Source: an uncultured Parabacteroides sp. (GTDB lineage Bacteria > Bacteroidota > Bacteroidia > Bacteroidales > Tannerellaceae). From it: a stretch of DNA of 64,000 nt. The translations under genes were made by a program, and so were the position numbers. The stretch covers positions 55,120 through 119,119 of the forward strand of contig CASFJQ010000002.1 of assembly GCA_949295065.1 (NCBI GenBank), written 5' to 3'. The notes below the pieces were generated by a model that saw nothing but the letters and a program-made list of their open reading frames with translations, ran no database searches and was not told the origin of the DNA. Of this stretch, positions 53,094 through 62,633 are shown in pieces; the first letter of the stretch is position 1, and each line of letters begins with the position of its first letter.

Positions 53094-54035
53094 ATGGAAA
53101 AATCTCAGTTATTGATAGTTGTTCCTTGCTATAATGAGGAAGAGGTGTTGCGCGAAACGACAACACGCTTGTCTGCATTATTGCATACAATGATAACAGA
53201 AGGCGAGATAGCCAGCGGAAGGATATTGTATGTTGATGATGGAAGCAAAGACAATACATGGAAATTAATAGAATCGTTTGCTGCCGGAGGACTTCCTGTA
53301 AGCGGACTAAAGTTAGCTCATAATGTTGGTCACCAGCAGGCTTTATGGGCTGGTCTTGAATATGCGGCGGTCAATTCTGATGTTGCTGTGTCGATTGATG
53401 CAGATTTGCAGGATGATATTTTTGCTATACGTAAAATGGTGGAATATTATAATAACGGAATTGATATCGTCTATGGCGTACGTAAAGAAAGAAAAACAGA
53501 TACTTTCTTCAAGAAATATACAGCACAGACATTTTATAGACTGATGAGCAGTTTGGGAGGAGAGATTGTTTACAATCATGCTGATTTCAGGCTTATGAGC
53601 CGCAGGACATTACAGGCTCTTATAAGTTACCCGGAAAGGAATCTTTTCCTACGAGGAATGGTCTGTACGCTTGGCTTTCCGTCTGCAAATGTATATTATG
53701 ACCGTCAGAAACGCTTTGCTGGTGAATCAAAGTATCCTTTCAGTAAAATGCTGAGTTTTGCAATTGATGGAATAACTTCGTTTTCTGTCCGTCCATTACG
53801 TTATATAGTTATGCTAGGCGTAATTATGATATTGGTTTCTTTATGTGCAATAGTTTATGGAATATTCTCATATATACAAGGAGATACAAATCCCGGTTGG
53901 GCTTCTTTGATGGTTTCCATGTGGCTTATTGGTGGAGCAGTCATAACATCAATAGGAATAATTGGTGAATATGTCGGAAAAATATATAAAGAAGTCAAAC
54001 AAAGACCTAGATATTTTATTGAGAAGCAGATATAG
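53094..54035 (+). CDS. GT2-family polyprenyl-phosphate glycosyltransferase (GtrB/ArnC-like)
   Basis: A 313-residue protein: an N-terminal GT-A domain with VVPCYNEEEVL, YVDDGSKDNTW and the DADLQDD metal motif, then two C-terminal membrane helices. This form (DPM1/GtrB/ArnC group) makes polyprenyl-phosphate sugars from nucleotide sugars. I chose the ATG at 53094 (MEKSQLLIV) over the TTG at 53088. It follows the GT39 gene by 48 bases and presumably supplies its donor. Confidence 0.9.
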   Translation: MEKSQLLIVVPCYNEEEVLRETTTRLSALLHTMITEGEIASGRILYVDDGSKDNTWKLIESFAAGGLPVSGLKLAHNVGHQQALWAGLEYAAVNSDVAVSIDADLQDDIFAIRKMVEYYNNGIDIVYGVRKERKTDTFFKKYTAQTFYRLMSSLGGEIVYNHADFRLMSRRTLQALISYPERNLFLRGMVCTLGFPSANVYYDRQKRFAGESKYPFSKMLSFAIDGITSFSVRPLRYIVMLGVIMILVSLCAIVYGIFSYIQGDTNPGWASLMVSMWLIGGAVITSIGIIGEYVGKIYKEVKQRPRYFIEKQI

Positions 54036-54105
54036 ATTTTGTTATGTCGTTGATTAATATTAACTTTGTAATTATATAAAATAAGTCAAAATAAATTTTT
54101 AGACA

Positions 54106-56328
54106 ATGAAACACGGTTTTCTAGTGGCAGCTTCCTCATTGGCATTGTTGGCAGCTTGCACTTCTCAGAAAGAAAATGAACCTTCGGTTTCTTTCGCACA
54201 ATATGTGAATCCGATGATTGGTACGGATTTCACAGGTAATACTTACCCTGGTGCGCAGTTGCCTTTTGGCGCAGTGCAGTTAAGTCCTGACAATGGACTG
54301 CCGGGTTGGGACCGCATATCTGGATATTTCTATCCTGATACAACTATTGCTGGTTTCAGTCACACACATTTGTCTGGAACTGGAGCCGGAGATTTGTATG
54401 ACATTATGTTTATGCCCGTAACTCGTCCGTATAAAGAAGCTGAGGCTCCGTTAGGAATCTACTCAACTTTCTCACATAATGATGAGATGGCTTCTGCTGG
54501 ATATTACAGAGTCCTTCTTCAGGATTACAACATCAATGTAGAACTTACTGCAACTGAAAGATGCGGTATTCAGAGATATACATTCCCTAAAGCAGAGTCT
54601 TCTGTATTCCTGAATCTCAAGAAGGCGATGAACTGGGATTTCACTCTTGATTCTTATATCGAAGTTGTTGACTCATGCACTATTCGTGGTTATAGAATAT
54701 CTCAAGGATGGTCTCCAAAGCAGCACGTTTATTTCCAGACTCGTTTCTCTCGTCCGTTCGATAACTGTACTATTGATAAAACAGATATTACATTGAAGGA
54801 CAAAGGAAAAATCGGAACGGCTTATATTGCTAGATTTGACTTTAATACTGAAAAGGATGAGGAAATCCTTGTTACAACCGGAATTTCGGGTGTAAGTATG
54901 GAAGGAGCAGCTTTGAATTTGCAAACAGAAGCTCCTAAAGATGATTTCGATTATTATTATGCTAAAGCTGTTGAGAACTGGAATAATCAGCTCGGCAAAA
55001 TAGAAATTGAAGGCGGAACTACAGACCAGAAGACTGTATTCTATACAGCTCTTTATCATAGCATGCTTGCTCCAACTCTTTACAATGATGTAGATGGTTC
55101 ATACATGGGAGCGGACAGAGAAATTCATAAGGCTGAAGGTTGGAATAATTATTCTACTTTCTCTTTGTGGGATACTTACAGAGCTTCACATCCTTTGTTC
55201 ACATATATGCATCCGGAGCGAGTTAATGATATGGTTAAAGGTTTCATAAAGTTTTATGAAGAAAGTGGCGCACTTCCTTTGTGGAATCTGTATGGTTGGG
55301 AAACAGATATGATGATTGGATATCACGCTGTTCCTGTAGTTGTAGATGCTTATTTGAAAGGTATTGGTGACTTTGATGCTGAAAAAGCTCTTGAAGCTTG
55401 TGTTGCTACAGCAAACAGAGACGAATATCATGGTATCGGCGAGTACAAGAAACTAGGTTATGTTCCTGCTTATTCTGACAAATCATTGTGGAAGAGCTGG
55501 TCAATGTCTAAGACTATGGAATATGCTTACGATGACTATTGTATTGCCCGAATGGCAGAAAAGATGGGTAAAAAAGATATTGCTGATGAATTCTACAAAC
55601 GCTCACAGAACTATCGTAATGTCTATAATCCTGAATCTACATTTATGCAGCCTCGTGACGAAAAAGGTAATTTTGCGAAAGACTTCAAGCCAGAGGTTTA
55701 TACCGAAGATATTTGCGAAAGCAATGGATGGCAGTATTTATGCTCTGTTCAGCATGATGTTGAAGGTTTAATAAATTTGGTTGGCGGCAAAGACAGATTC
55801 ATTCAGAAACTAGACAGCATGTTCACATATGTTCCGGGAACTGATGAAGAACTTCCGATTTTCAGTACTGGTATGATTGGTCAGTATGCTCATGGAAATG
55901 AACCAAGCCATCATGTAATTTATTTGTATAACAAGGTCGGACAGCCATGGAAGACTCAGAAATATGCAGCACAAGTGATGCACGAGCTTTATAAAAACAC
56001 TCCGGATGGATTGTGCGGTAATGAAGATTGTGGCCAGATGTCTTCTTGGTATGTATTCAGTGCTATGGGCTTCTATCCTGTAGATCCTGTTAGCGGTGAA
56101 TATGAGATTGGAACTCCAATGTTCTCAAAAATGAAAATGAATTTGTCAAACGGTAAGTCTTTCACAGTTCTGGCTCCTAATGTAAGTAAGGATAATATTT
56201 ATATTCAGTCAGTGAAAGTCAATGGCAAACCATACGACAAGAGTTATATCACACATGATTTAATAATGAGTGGTGCGACCGTAGAGTTTGAAATGGGTAA
56301 TCAGCCGGGTCCAGTGTGGTATAATTAA
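54106..56328 (+). CDS. GH92-family alpha-mannosidase (lipoprotein)
   Basis: A 740-residue glycosidase with a lipobox LLAAC (Cys18), so anchored in a membrane. GH92 features: VNPMIGTDFTGNTYPGAQLPFGAVQLSPD near the N-terminus, SHTHLSGTGAGD, the WDTYRASHPLF segment, the general-acid region GNEPSHHVIYLYN and NEDCGQMSSWYVFSAMGFYPVDP. These calcium-dependent enzymes remove alpha-mannose, usually from host or yeast N-glycans. No SusCD pair is adjacent, so it is not in a typical polysaccharide utilisation locus. It follows the GT2 gene by 70 bases. Confidence 0.94.
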   Translation: MKHGFLVAASSLALLAACTSQKENEPSVSFAQYVNPMIGTDFTGNTYPGAQLPFGAVQLSPDNGLPGWDRISGYFYPDTTIAGFSHTHLSGTGAGDLYDIMFMPVTRPYKEAEAPLGIYSTFSHNDEMASAGYYRVLLQDYNINVELTATERCGIQRYTFPKAESSVFLNLKKAMNWDFTLDSYIEVVDSCTIRGYRISQGWSPKQHVYFQTRFSRPFDNCTIDKTDITLKDKGKIGTAYIARFDFNTEKDEEILVTTGISGVSMEGAALNLQTEAPKDDFDYYYAKAVENWNNQLGKIEIEGGTTDQKTVFYTALYHSMLAPTLYNDVDGSYMGADREIHKAEGWNNYSTFSLWDTYRASHPLFTYMHPERVNDMVKGFIKFYEESGALPLWNLYGWETDMMIGYHAVPVVVDAYLKGIGDFDAEKALEACVATANRDEYHGIGEYKKLGYVPAYSDKSLWKSWSMSKTMEYAYDDYCIARMAEKMGKKDIADEFYKRSQNYRNVYNPESTFMQPRDEKGNFAKDFKPEVYTEDICESNGWQYLCSVQHDVEGLINLVGGKDRFIQKLDSMFTYVPGTDEELPIFSTGMIGQYAHGNEPSHHVIYLYNKVGQPWKTQKYAAQVMHELYKNTPDGLCGNEDCGQMSSWYVFSAMGFYPVDPVSGEYEIGTPMFSKMKMNLSNGKSFTVLAPNVSKDNIYIQSVKVNGKPYDKSYITHDLIMSGATVEFEMGNQPGPVWYN

Positions 56329-56382
56329 TAATAGAATGAGTTTGATTACTTGTTAGAATTCACATCTGCAAGATTCCAAATA

Positions 56383-56430
56383 AAAGGCACATAGAATATG
56401 AGATTTGTTAGCTCTTTTCTATGTGCCTTT
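56383..56430. terminator. Bidirectional terminator between the GH92 and GH43 genes
   Basis: AAAGGCACATAGAA at 56383-56396 and TTCTATGTGCCTTT at 56417-56430 form a perfect 14-base stem between two convergent genes. Confidence 0.88.
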
Positions 56431-56438
56431 CTTTATTA

Positions 56439-58016
56439 TTATTTCTTTTCCCGATAATCAAACCAGTCAACGTCGGCAATTACACTTCCCGGATTTTGTG
56501 CTGATTCAGCAAACAGACCAATATAAACACCGGTAAATACATTGGTTGTTTCTTTGCTTAAGTATCTTGTGTCAGCTTCGCCCAGGAATTTGAAAGTCTT
56601 TCCTTCATCTTCTGAGTAATAGAAACTGTAGAATTCTGCTTTTCCTTCAGCTTTCAACAATATAGGAGAATTTCCTACAGGGATTTTCTTTTCGATATGT
56701 TTTATTTTACCAAGTTTGTATTCCAAACAAACATATCTTTGATTATTTTCCTCTGTAATAAAAACGCTATAATGATTGTTGCTATTCATATAAACGCTTA
56801 ATCCGCTTCTGTCTTTTTCACTTATTTGCTTTATTTCTATTTTTGCAGTAGCTTCAAAGTTCATATGCTGCTGACGTCTGCCTATGAAGGTTGGACTGTC
56901 GTTTTGGTCGATATATATTGTATCACCTTTCAGACGCATAAAACCTTTACGTTCAGAAAGAGAATAATTGCTTCTGTTTGGATTTCTCAGGTAATTCCAT
57001 ATCATAGCAACTTCTTTACCATCGAAATCTTCCTTATAGTCGAAATTCTGTGATTGCACGGCTTGTACTGGCAATTTGCAATTCATGTCTAAAGTAACCG
57101 GTTTGCCTCCATTTACGATTGGCCATCCGTCTTTGTCCCATTCAACTGGTGCCAGATATGTTTCACGTCCAAGCAAATGGTTTGAATCAACATTAGGTCT
57201 GAATGCAAGGAATACAATCCACCATGAACCATCTTGAGCCTGAACTAAATCTCCATGCCCAGTGCCTTGTATAGGATTTGTTTGTGCTTCAACGCGGCAA
57301 TGCGTAAGAATTGGATTGCGAGGACAGCTTTCATACGGACCATAAATATTCTTGCTTCGTGCAATAGTTATCATATGGGCATATTCTGTTCCGCCTTCAG
57401 CTATAAGCAAATAATAATATCCATCTTTTTTATATACGTGAGGAGCTTCAGGATATCTGCCTCCAGTTCCGCCCCAGACAGTAACTGGTTCATTAAGAAG
57501 TTCTCCGTTTTCTATGTTTATTTCTGACATGAAAATTTTATTGTCCATCGTTGACATAAAATATGTTTTCCCGTCTTCATCCCAGAATATTGTCGGGTCA
57601 ATTCCTCCTTGCTTCACTTTTATTGGTTCGGACCATGGTCCGGCTGGATTCTTTGCTGTGACATAGAAATTACCTAAAGAACTGACATTCGTAGTCACCA
57701 TATAGTATGTTCCATTATTATATCTAATTGTTGGAGCATATATTCCTCCAGAGAAACGTGCCTTAAACAGCGGTAATTGTTCGTCTGTAGTTAAGCAATG
57801 ACCAATTTGTTCCCAGTTTACCAAATCTTTACTATGGAAAATTGGAACACCAGGGAAATACTCAAATGAACTGTTAACCAAATAATAATCATTGTTCACT
57901 CTGCAAATAGATGGATCCGGATAGAATCCCGGTAAAATAGGATTGTTGAATTTACTTTGTGATGAAGCTCCAAACACCGAGCACATCATCATTACACCAA
58001 TAGCCAGATTTTTCAT
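56439..58016 (-). CDS. GH43-family glycosidase (beta-xylosidase/arabinofuranosidase type)
   Basis: A 525-residue secreted enzyme with a signal peptide (ending ASSQ). The five-bladed propeller domain begins NPILPGFYPDPSICR, where the Asp of PDPS is the catalytic base; a later RVEAQ supplies the acid Glu and GTGHGD is also typical. From about residue 330 a beta-sandwich domain follows (GH43 C2 type), as in long xylosidases. The product is probably xylose or arabinose from plant glycans. The gene is monocistronic and converges on the GH92 gene. Confidence 0.9.
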   Translation of the reverse strand: MKNLAIGVMMMCSVFGASSQSKFNNPILPGFYPDPSICRVNNDYYLVNSSFEYFPGVPIFHSKDLVNWEQIGHCLTTDEQLPLFKARFSGGIYAPTIRYNNGTYYMVTTNVSSLGNFYVTAKNPAGPWSEPIKVKQGGIDPTIFWDEDGKTYFMSTMDNKIFMSEINIENGELLNEPVTVWGGTGGRYPEAPHVYKKDGYYYLLIAEGGTEYAHMITIARSKNIYGPYESCPRNPILTHCRVEAQTNPIQGTGHGDLVQAQDGSWWIVFLAFRPNVDSNHLLGRETYLAPVEWDKDGWPIVNGGKPVTLDMNCKLPVQAVQSQNFDYKEDFDGKEVAMIWNYLRNPNRSNYSLSERKGFMRLKGDTIYIDQNDSPTFIGRRQQHMNFEATAKIEIKQISEKDRSGLSVYMNSNNHYSVFITEENNQRYVCLEYKLGKIKHIEKKIPVGNSPILLKAEGKAEFYSFYYSEDEGKTFKFLGEADTRYLSKETTNVFTGVYIGLFAESAQNPGSVIADVDWFDYREKK

Positions 58017-58077
58017 AAAAATAATTGAATAAGTCTTTTACTGCAGTAAATATAGCTAAAATATAAAGGCTATGCCA

Positions 58078-58120
58078 ACAAAAAAGACAAGCCGACTAAG
58101 ATTTCTCTCGTCGGCTTGTC
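58078..58120 (-). terminator. Terminator after rho
   Basis: AGACAAGCCGAC at 58084-58095 pairs with GTCGGCTTGTCT at 58109-58120; T-rich on the - strand after the stem. Confidence 0.85.
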
Positions 58121-58158
58121 TGTCTTATATTATGGTTATTTATTATTTAGGAATATCT

Positions 58159-60168
58159 TTATCCGTTCATTGAAGCCAGGAATTCCTTGTTGTCGATAGT
58201 TTGTTCCATACGCTGTTTAACAAACTCCATAGCTTCAACTGAATTCATATCTGCAAGATATTTACGAAGAATCCACATTCTGTTCAATGTAGTTTCGTCC
58301 TGAAGCAAGTCGTCACGGCGAGTACTTGAAGCAGTGATATCAACTGCAGGATAAATTCGTTTGTTAGAAAGCTTGCGGTCAAGCTGCAATTCCATATTAC
58401 CGGTTCCTTTGAACTCTTCAAAGATGACTTCGTCCATTTTTGAACCTGTTTCTGTCAATGCAGTTGCAAGGATTGTCAAGCTACCGCCGTTTTCGATATT
58501 ACGTGCAGCACCGAAAAAGCGTTTAGGCTTTTGAAGAGCGTTGGCGTCAACACCACCGGAAAGAACTTTTCCTGAAGCAGGCTGAACTGTATTATATGCT
58601 CTTGCAAGACGAGTAATGGAGTCAAGTAAGATAACAACATCGTGTCCGCATTCAACCAGACGTTTTGCCTTATTCAGTACAATCTCTGCAATTTTTACGT
58701 GTCTTTCGGCTGGTTCGTCAAATGTTGAGGCAATAACTTCAGCATCAACACTTCTTGCCATATCTGTAACTTCTTCCGGACGTTCGTCAATAAGAAGAAT
58801 TATCATATAAACTTCCGGATGATTAGCAGCGATTGCATTTGCAATATCTTTCAACAATACAGTTTTACCGGTTTTAGGAGGAGCAACAATCAAACCGCGC
58901 TGTCCTTTTCCGATAGGAGAGAACAAGTCAACAACTCTCACAGCGATGTTGTCATAAACTTTCGGTGAGCGTCTGTCTGTCAATTGGAATTTCTCATCCG
59001 GGAACAAAGGAGTAAGATGGTCGAAAGGAACACGGTCTCTAACTTCTTCCGGTGAACGGCCGTTTATCTTGTCAACTTTTACTAGAGGGAAATATTTTTC
59101 ACCTTCCTTTGGAGGACGGATTGCACCTTCAACAACATCTCCGGTTTTCAAACCGAACAATTTGATTTGTGATTGCGAAACATATATATCATCCGGAGAA
59201 GTCAGATAGTTATAGTCTGATGAGCGGAGGAATCCATATCCATCCTGCATCATCTCCAAAACTCCGGAGCCAGTCAGTATACCGTCAAACTCATAAGCCT
59301 TTTCCTGATTCTGGGCATTATTATTCTGACGATTGTTGTTCTGTCTGTTATTATTGTTGTTGTTATTGTTGCTATTGTTGTTCTGTCTGTTATTGTTTTG
59401 AGCAGAAGCATTATGAGATTCAGAACCGTTGTTATTGTTGTTCTGATTATTATTGTTTTGCTGTACAGCTTTATTTTCTTGTTTTGGAGCAGCAGCAAAT
59501 GGGAAAATCTGGTCTAGAACAGATTTTGCATCTCTGTGTCTGAAAACTATTCTTTTTGGCTCTTCGTTATTGCCTGTAGGGATAATTTCTGTAGAAACGT
59601 TTTGGAAGTTTTCTTTGTTGCTTTCCTTGTTATCGGCATTGTCAGTAACATTAATCAGAGTATTGTTGTCACTGTTATTGTTTGAATTTGTAATTGTATT
59701 ATTGTTTGTGCCGTTGTTATCAACTTTTTCTGCAATCTTTTCTTCCGTAATAGCAATGTTGTTATTGTCAACTTCTTTTGCCTGAGTATCTGTTTTCCCT
59801 TTTTTATCAGTTCTTGTTTTTCTTTTTTTCTCAGTAGCAGTCTTTTCTTGAGGCAAGTTTTCAGTTGGCTTATCAACATTTGTTTTGCTCACAGTTTCAG
59901 TTAGAACAGCTTCTTCAGCGATAGCGTCAGGCTTTTCTTCTTTAACTGTTTTCTTTGCTCTGACTTTTTTTTCTGTTTTCTTGACCTCTTTTTCCTTTGA
60001 TTTTTCTGCCTTAATTCCTGCATAAGAAATTGCTTGCTCGTCAAGGATCTTATATATCAATTCATCCTTTTTAAAAGAGCGGACTTTCTTAATCCCCAAT
60101 TCCTCTGCAATTGTTTGCAGTTCTGGAAGAAGTTTTTCATTTAGTTCGAGAATGTTATATTTTTGCAT
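58159..60168 (-). CDS. rho: Transcription termination factor Rho with Asn-rich insert
   Basis: A 669-residue Rho, about 250 longer than E. coli Rho (419). Residues 1-45 form the Rho N-terminal helical domain; about 55-290 are a low-complexity insert, first Lys/Glu-rich, then Asn/Gln-rich with long Asn runs (237-287). A short ordered-looking stretch, [16 protein letters not shown], lies within it. From 293 follows the RNA-binding cold-shock-like domain, then the ATPase domain with [12 protein letters not shown] as Walker A. Such inserts are known in Bacteroidales Rho; in B. thetaiotaomicron the disordered region drives phase separation. Rho ends untranslated transcripts. Confidence 0.97.
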   Translation of the reverse strand: MQKYNILELNEKLLPELQTIAEELGIKKVRSFKKDELIYKILDEQAISYAGIKAEKSKEKEVKKTEKKVRAKKTVKEEKPDAIAEEAVLTETVSKTNVDKPTENLPQEKTATEKKRKTRTDKKGKTDTQAKEVDNNNIAITEEKIAEKVDNNGTNNNTITNSNNNSDNNTLINVTDNADNKESNKENFQNVSTEIIPTGNNEEPKRIVFRHRDAKSVLDQIFPFAAAPKQENKAVQQNNNNQNNNNNGSESHNASAQNNNRQNNNSNNNNNNNNRQNNNRQNNNAQNQEKAYEFDGILTGSGVLEMMQDGYGFLRSSDYNYLTSPDDIYVSQSQIKLFGLKTGDVVEGAIRPPKEGEKYFPLVKVDKINGRSPEEVRDRVPFDHLTPLFPDEKFQLTDRRSPKVYDNIAVRVVDLFSPIGKGQRGLIVAPPKTGKTVLLKDIANAIAANHPEVYMIILLIDERPEEVTDMARSVDAEVIASTFDEPAERHVKIAEIVLNKAKRLVECGHDVVILLDSITRLARAYNTVQPASGKVLSGGVDANALQKPKRFFGAARNIENGGSLTILATALTETGSKMDEVIFEEFKGTGNMELQLDRKLSNKRIYPAVDITASSTRRDDLLQDETTLNRMWILRKYLADMNSVEAMEFVKQRMEQTIDNKEFLASMNG

Positions 60169-60300
60169 ATTGCGGAAAGTAAAATAAATAAATGTAGTTA
60201 CATAGACATACCTAAAGTTTTCTCATAAAACTTTATTGTATGAAAAAGCAATTAAATATTTAGTATTTAATAATGAAAATTCTTTGAATAAAACCGATTG

Positions 60301-60334
60301 CTGAAACACTAATAAGAATGTACATTAGTTTCAG
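60301..60334 (-). promoter_or_regulatory. Hairpin in the rho leader
   Basis: CTGAAAC..TAAT and ATTAGTTTCAG pair (11 bases with a two-base bulge) close to the predicted 5' end of the rho transcript. A role in stability or autoregulation is inference. Confidence 0.45.
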
Positions 60335-60354
60335 ATTTGCGGAGTAAATCTGTG

Positions 60355-60362
60355 CAAATATA
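60355..60362 (-). promoter_or_regulatory. Promoter -7 element for rho
   Basis: CAAATATA reads TATATTTG on the - strand (TAnnTTTG). It predicts a leader of roughly 180 bases before the ATG at 60168. Confidence 0.55.
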
Positions 60363-60424
60363 ATAATATTTTCTTAAATCCATAAAAAATCAGATTGGAT
60401 TTTTAAGCAAATTATCAAATGTAG

Positions 60425-61777
60425 TTATTGCTCTGCACGCAACTTTACAGTCAGGATATTTCTTGTCTTTTCTGTTATTCTGAATCTGTTGTCGGCCCTT
60501 TCTCCGATTATCCACAATATATCTTCGCCCGAAACCAACAGCCAAATATTCTCCTTCTGTATTCGGTTAAATTTCTTGTCGCTGAAGTAATCGCTAAGTT
60601 TCTTTTTCCCTTTCATGCCAAACGGGACGAACCAATCACCACGATTCCAGTGTCTGATGTTAAGCTCTGAACCAATTTTGTCAAAGTCAAAATATGCTAT
60701 GGATTTATCCTTCACGATTTCAAAATTCGCAATACTTTCAACAGTTTCAATGCTGAACTCCAGATTTATCGGAGCATTGATTGTGACAATTCCTTTGCCT
60801 TGTTCCAGATTTACCGGATATATTGTTTCAGCCTCGCTTTCACCTTTATTTTCATTCAGTTGCAAATATCTGTTTGCTGTTACAAGAGTCCAGTTTTTTG
60901 ATTGGAAACATTTTCCCGGTTCCTTTTCAAGGCAAGAACAAATATTTGAGCATATTATCCTTGAGAAACCGAAAGGCTGCAGCAATTCAAATATGATAGT
61001 CTCATAAGCCGGATATTTCATTATAATATTGGTATCAAGTCTGAGGCTGTCTTTGTCCCAAGCTTTCTCTCTGACCTCTTCAACAACATTCATATATAAG
61101 GCTTCGGCAGCCGACAGATTTTCTGCAGTACGCGCAATGTTCTGTTTTGCCGCAGGATTAATTTTCTCCAGCATAGGCATTATGTTGAGCCGGATAAAAT
61201 TCCTTGCATATTCGTCCGATAAATTCGAGCTGTCAGTTATATAATCCAGAGATTCCTTTTTCAGCCATTGCAAAATGTCCTCACGGCTGCATGACAATAG
61301 CGGACGGATTATATTGTTGTTCTTCGGCAACATACCTCTCATTCCTCTTATTCCGCTTCCTCTGACAATATTCAGCAGGAGAGTCTCGGCATTGTCATCT
61401 CTGTGGTGAGCCACGGCAATAGCTTGAGCTTTCAGCTCTTTTCTTTGTGCTTCAAACCATTCGTATCTTAATTCCCTTGCAGCCATCTCGATGGATAGAT
61501 GCTTTTCTTTTGCGAATTCCACAGTGTCAAAATCAATTTTCACAAAAGGAACATTGAGCTTTTCTGCCGTTTCTCTCGCAAAGTCTTCGTCTCTCATTGA
61601 TTCGTCGCCTCTGAGGTGGAAATTGCAATGCAGGGCTATACAGTTATATCCCAGCTTCGACAATACCGAAAGAAGCGCAACAGAATCGGCTCCGCCACTT
61701 AATCCGACAAGAACCGGCGCATTACTGTAGTCAAGAAGTTTGTGCTTGTTTATGTAAAGACGAATGTTGTTCAGCAT
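60425..61777 (-). CDS. tilS: tRNA(Ile)-lysidine synthetase
   Basis: A 450-residue enzyme that attaches lysine to C34 of tRNA-Ile(CAU), changing its specificity from Met to Ile. The PP-loop motif is GLSGGADSVALL; the family also shows ALHCNFHLRGDES, AHHRDDNAET and RGMRGM. The C-terminal tRNA-binding domain (NRGDWFVPFGMKGKKKLSDYF) is complete. It is essential and single copy. It lies upstream of rho on the same strand with a 257-base gap that includes the rho promoter. Confidence 0.95.
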   Translation of the reverse strand: MLNNIRLYINKHKLLDYSNAPVLVGLSGGADSVALLSVLSKLGYNCIALHCNFHLRGDESMRDEDFARETAEKLNVPFVKIDFDTVEFAKEKHLSIEMAARELRYEWFEAQRKELKAQAIAVAHHRDDNAETLLLNIVRGSGIRGMRGMLPKNNNIIRPLLSCSREDILQWLKKESLDYITDSSNLSDEYARNFIRLNIMPMLEKINPAAKQNIARTAENLSAAEALYMNVVEEVREKAWDKDSLRLDTNIIMKYPAYETIIFELLQPFGFSRIICSNICSCLEKEPGKCFQSKNWTLVTANRYLQLNENKGESEAETIYPVNLEQGKGIVTINAPINLEFSIETVESIANFEIVKDKSIAYFDFDKIGSELNIRHWNRGDWFVPFGMKGKKKLSDYFSDKKFNRIQKENIWLLVSGEDILWIIGERADNRFRITEKTRNILTVKLRAEQ

Positions 61778-61793
61778 ATATCAGTCATAATAA

Positions 61794-61846
61794 AAAACAC
61801 AAAGAGACAGATTTGTGTTTTGTCTAAATCTGAATCTTTGTGTTTT
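61794..61846 (-). terminator. Terminator between the zinc-ribbon gene and tilS
   Basis: Two nested stems: AAAACACAAAG/CTTTGTGTTTT (61794-61804, 61836-61846) and CAGATTT/AAATCTG (61808-61814, 61826-61832). It ends the Nif3/zinc-ribbon transcript. Confidence 0.75.
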
Positions 61847-61870
61847 GCGTATTCAGTATGAAAATAATAA

Positions 61871-62632
61871 TTATTCTACACCTGCAAGTTCCGGGTCAAT
61901 CATGATTCTACCGCAATATTCGCAAACGATAACTTTTTTGCGAAGCTTGATGTCGAGCTGTTTCTGAGGCGGAATCTTGTTGAAGCATCCACCGCAAGCG
62001 TCGCGCTGGATGTAAACAACAGCCAAACCGTTTCTTGCACCCTTACGGATACGTTTGAATGCAGTAAGCAAGCGAGGCTCAATCATTGATTCCAAAGATT
62101 TAGCCTTTTCGCGCAAGTTTTCTTCAGTCTGTTTTGTTTCAGAAATAATCTGTTCCAATTCGCCTTTTTTCTGAGCCAAATCAGCTTTTCTGCCTTCCAT
62201 GCGCTCTTTCAGCTGCACTATATCGTTCTTTTTAGTTTCGATGGCATTGTTGAATTCTCTGATTTTTTTCTCTGCAAATTCAATTTCCAAGCCTTGGAAT
62301 TCGATTTCTTTTGACAAGTTGTCGAATTCTCTGTTGTTGCGCACGTTGTCCAACTGTGCTTTGTATTTTTCAATCAGTCCGGTAGATTCTGTGATTTTAT
62401 TTTTTTGTTCACTCACTGAAACTTCATAATCCTTAATGTCGGCCTGATAGTTCTGAAGACGAGTTTCCAAACCGGCGATTTCGTCTTCCAAATCCTGAAC
62501 CTCCAAAGGAAGTTCGCCACGAAGCGTTCTGATTTTATCTATTTCAGAAACTGTTTTCTGAAGCTGATAAAGTGTAGATAGCTTTTCCTCAACCGTATAT
62601 TCTCTTTCAGCTGATTGTTTCTCTGTAGCCAT
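61871..62632 (-). CDS. Coiled-coil protein with C-terminal zinc ribbon (DUF164-like)
   Basis: A 253-residue protein. Residues about 12-185 are a long charged coiled coil (heptads of Leu/Ile with Lys/Glu). The C-terminus carries a zinc ribbon with two CxxC pairs (CGGCFNKI and CEYCGRIMID). This is the zf-RING_7/DUF164 family, commonly found next to the Nif3-like gene as here; the ATG of this gene lies one base after the Nif3 stop. Function is unknown, with nucleic acid binding often suggested. Confidence 0.88.
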   Translation of the reverse strand: MATEKQSAEREYTVEEKLSTLYQLQKTVSEIDKIRTLRGELPLEVQDLEDEIAGLETRLQNYQADIKDYEVSVSEQKNKITESTGLIEKYKAQLDNVRNNREFDNLSKEIEFQGLEIEFAEKKIREFNNAIETKKNDIVQLKERMEGRKADLAQKKGELEQIISETKQTEENLREKAKSLESMIEPRLLTAFKRIRKGARNGLAVVYIQRDACGGCFNKIPPQKQLDIKLRKKVIVCEYCGRIMIDPELAGVE

Positions 62633-62633
62633 T

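Noticed and set aside
59169-59543. Frames rich in Tyr, Cys and Val opposite the Asn tract of rho
   Set aside because: These are the reverse reading of AAT/AAC repeats, not genes.
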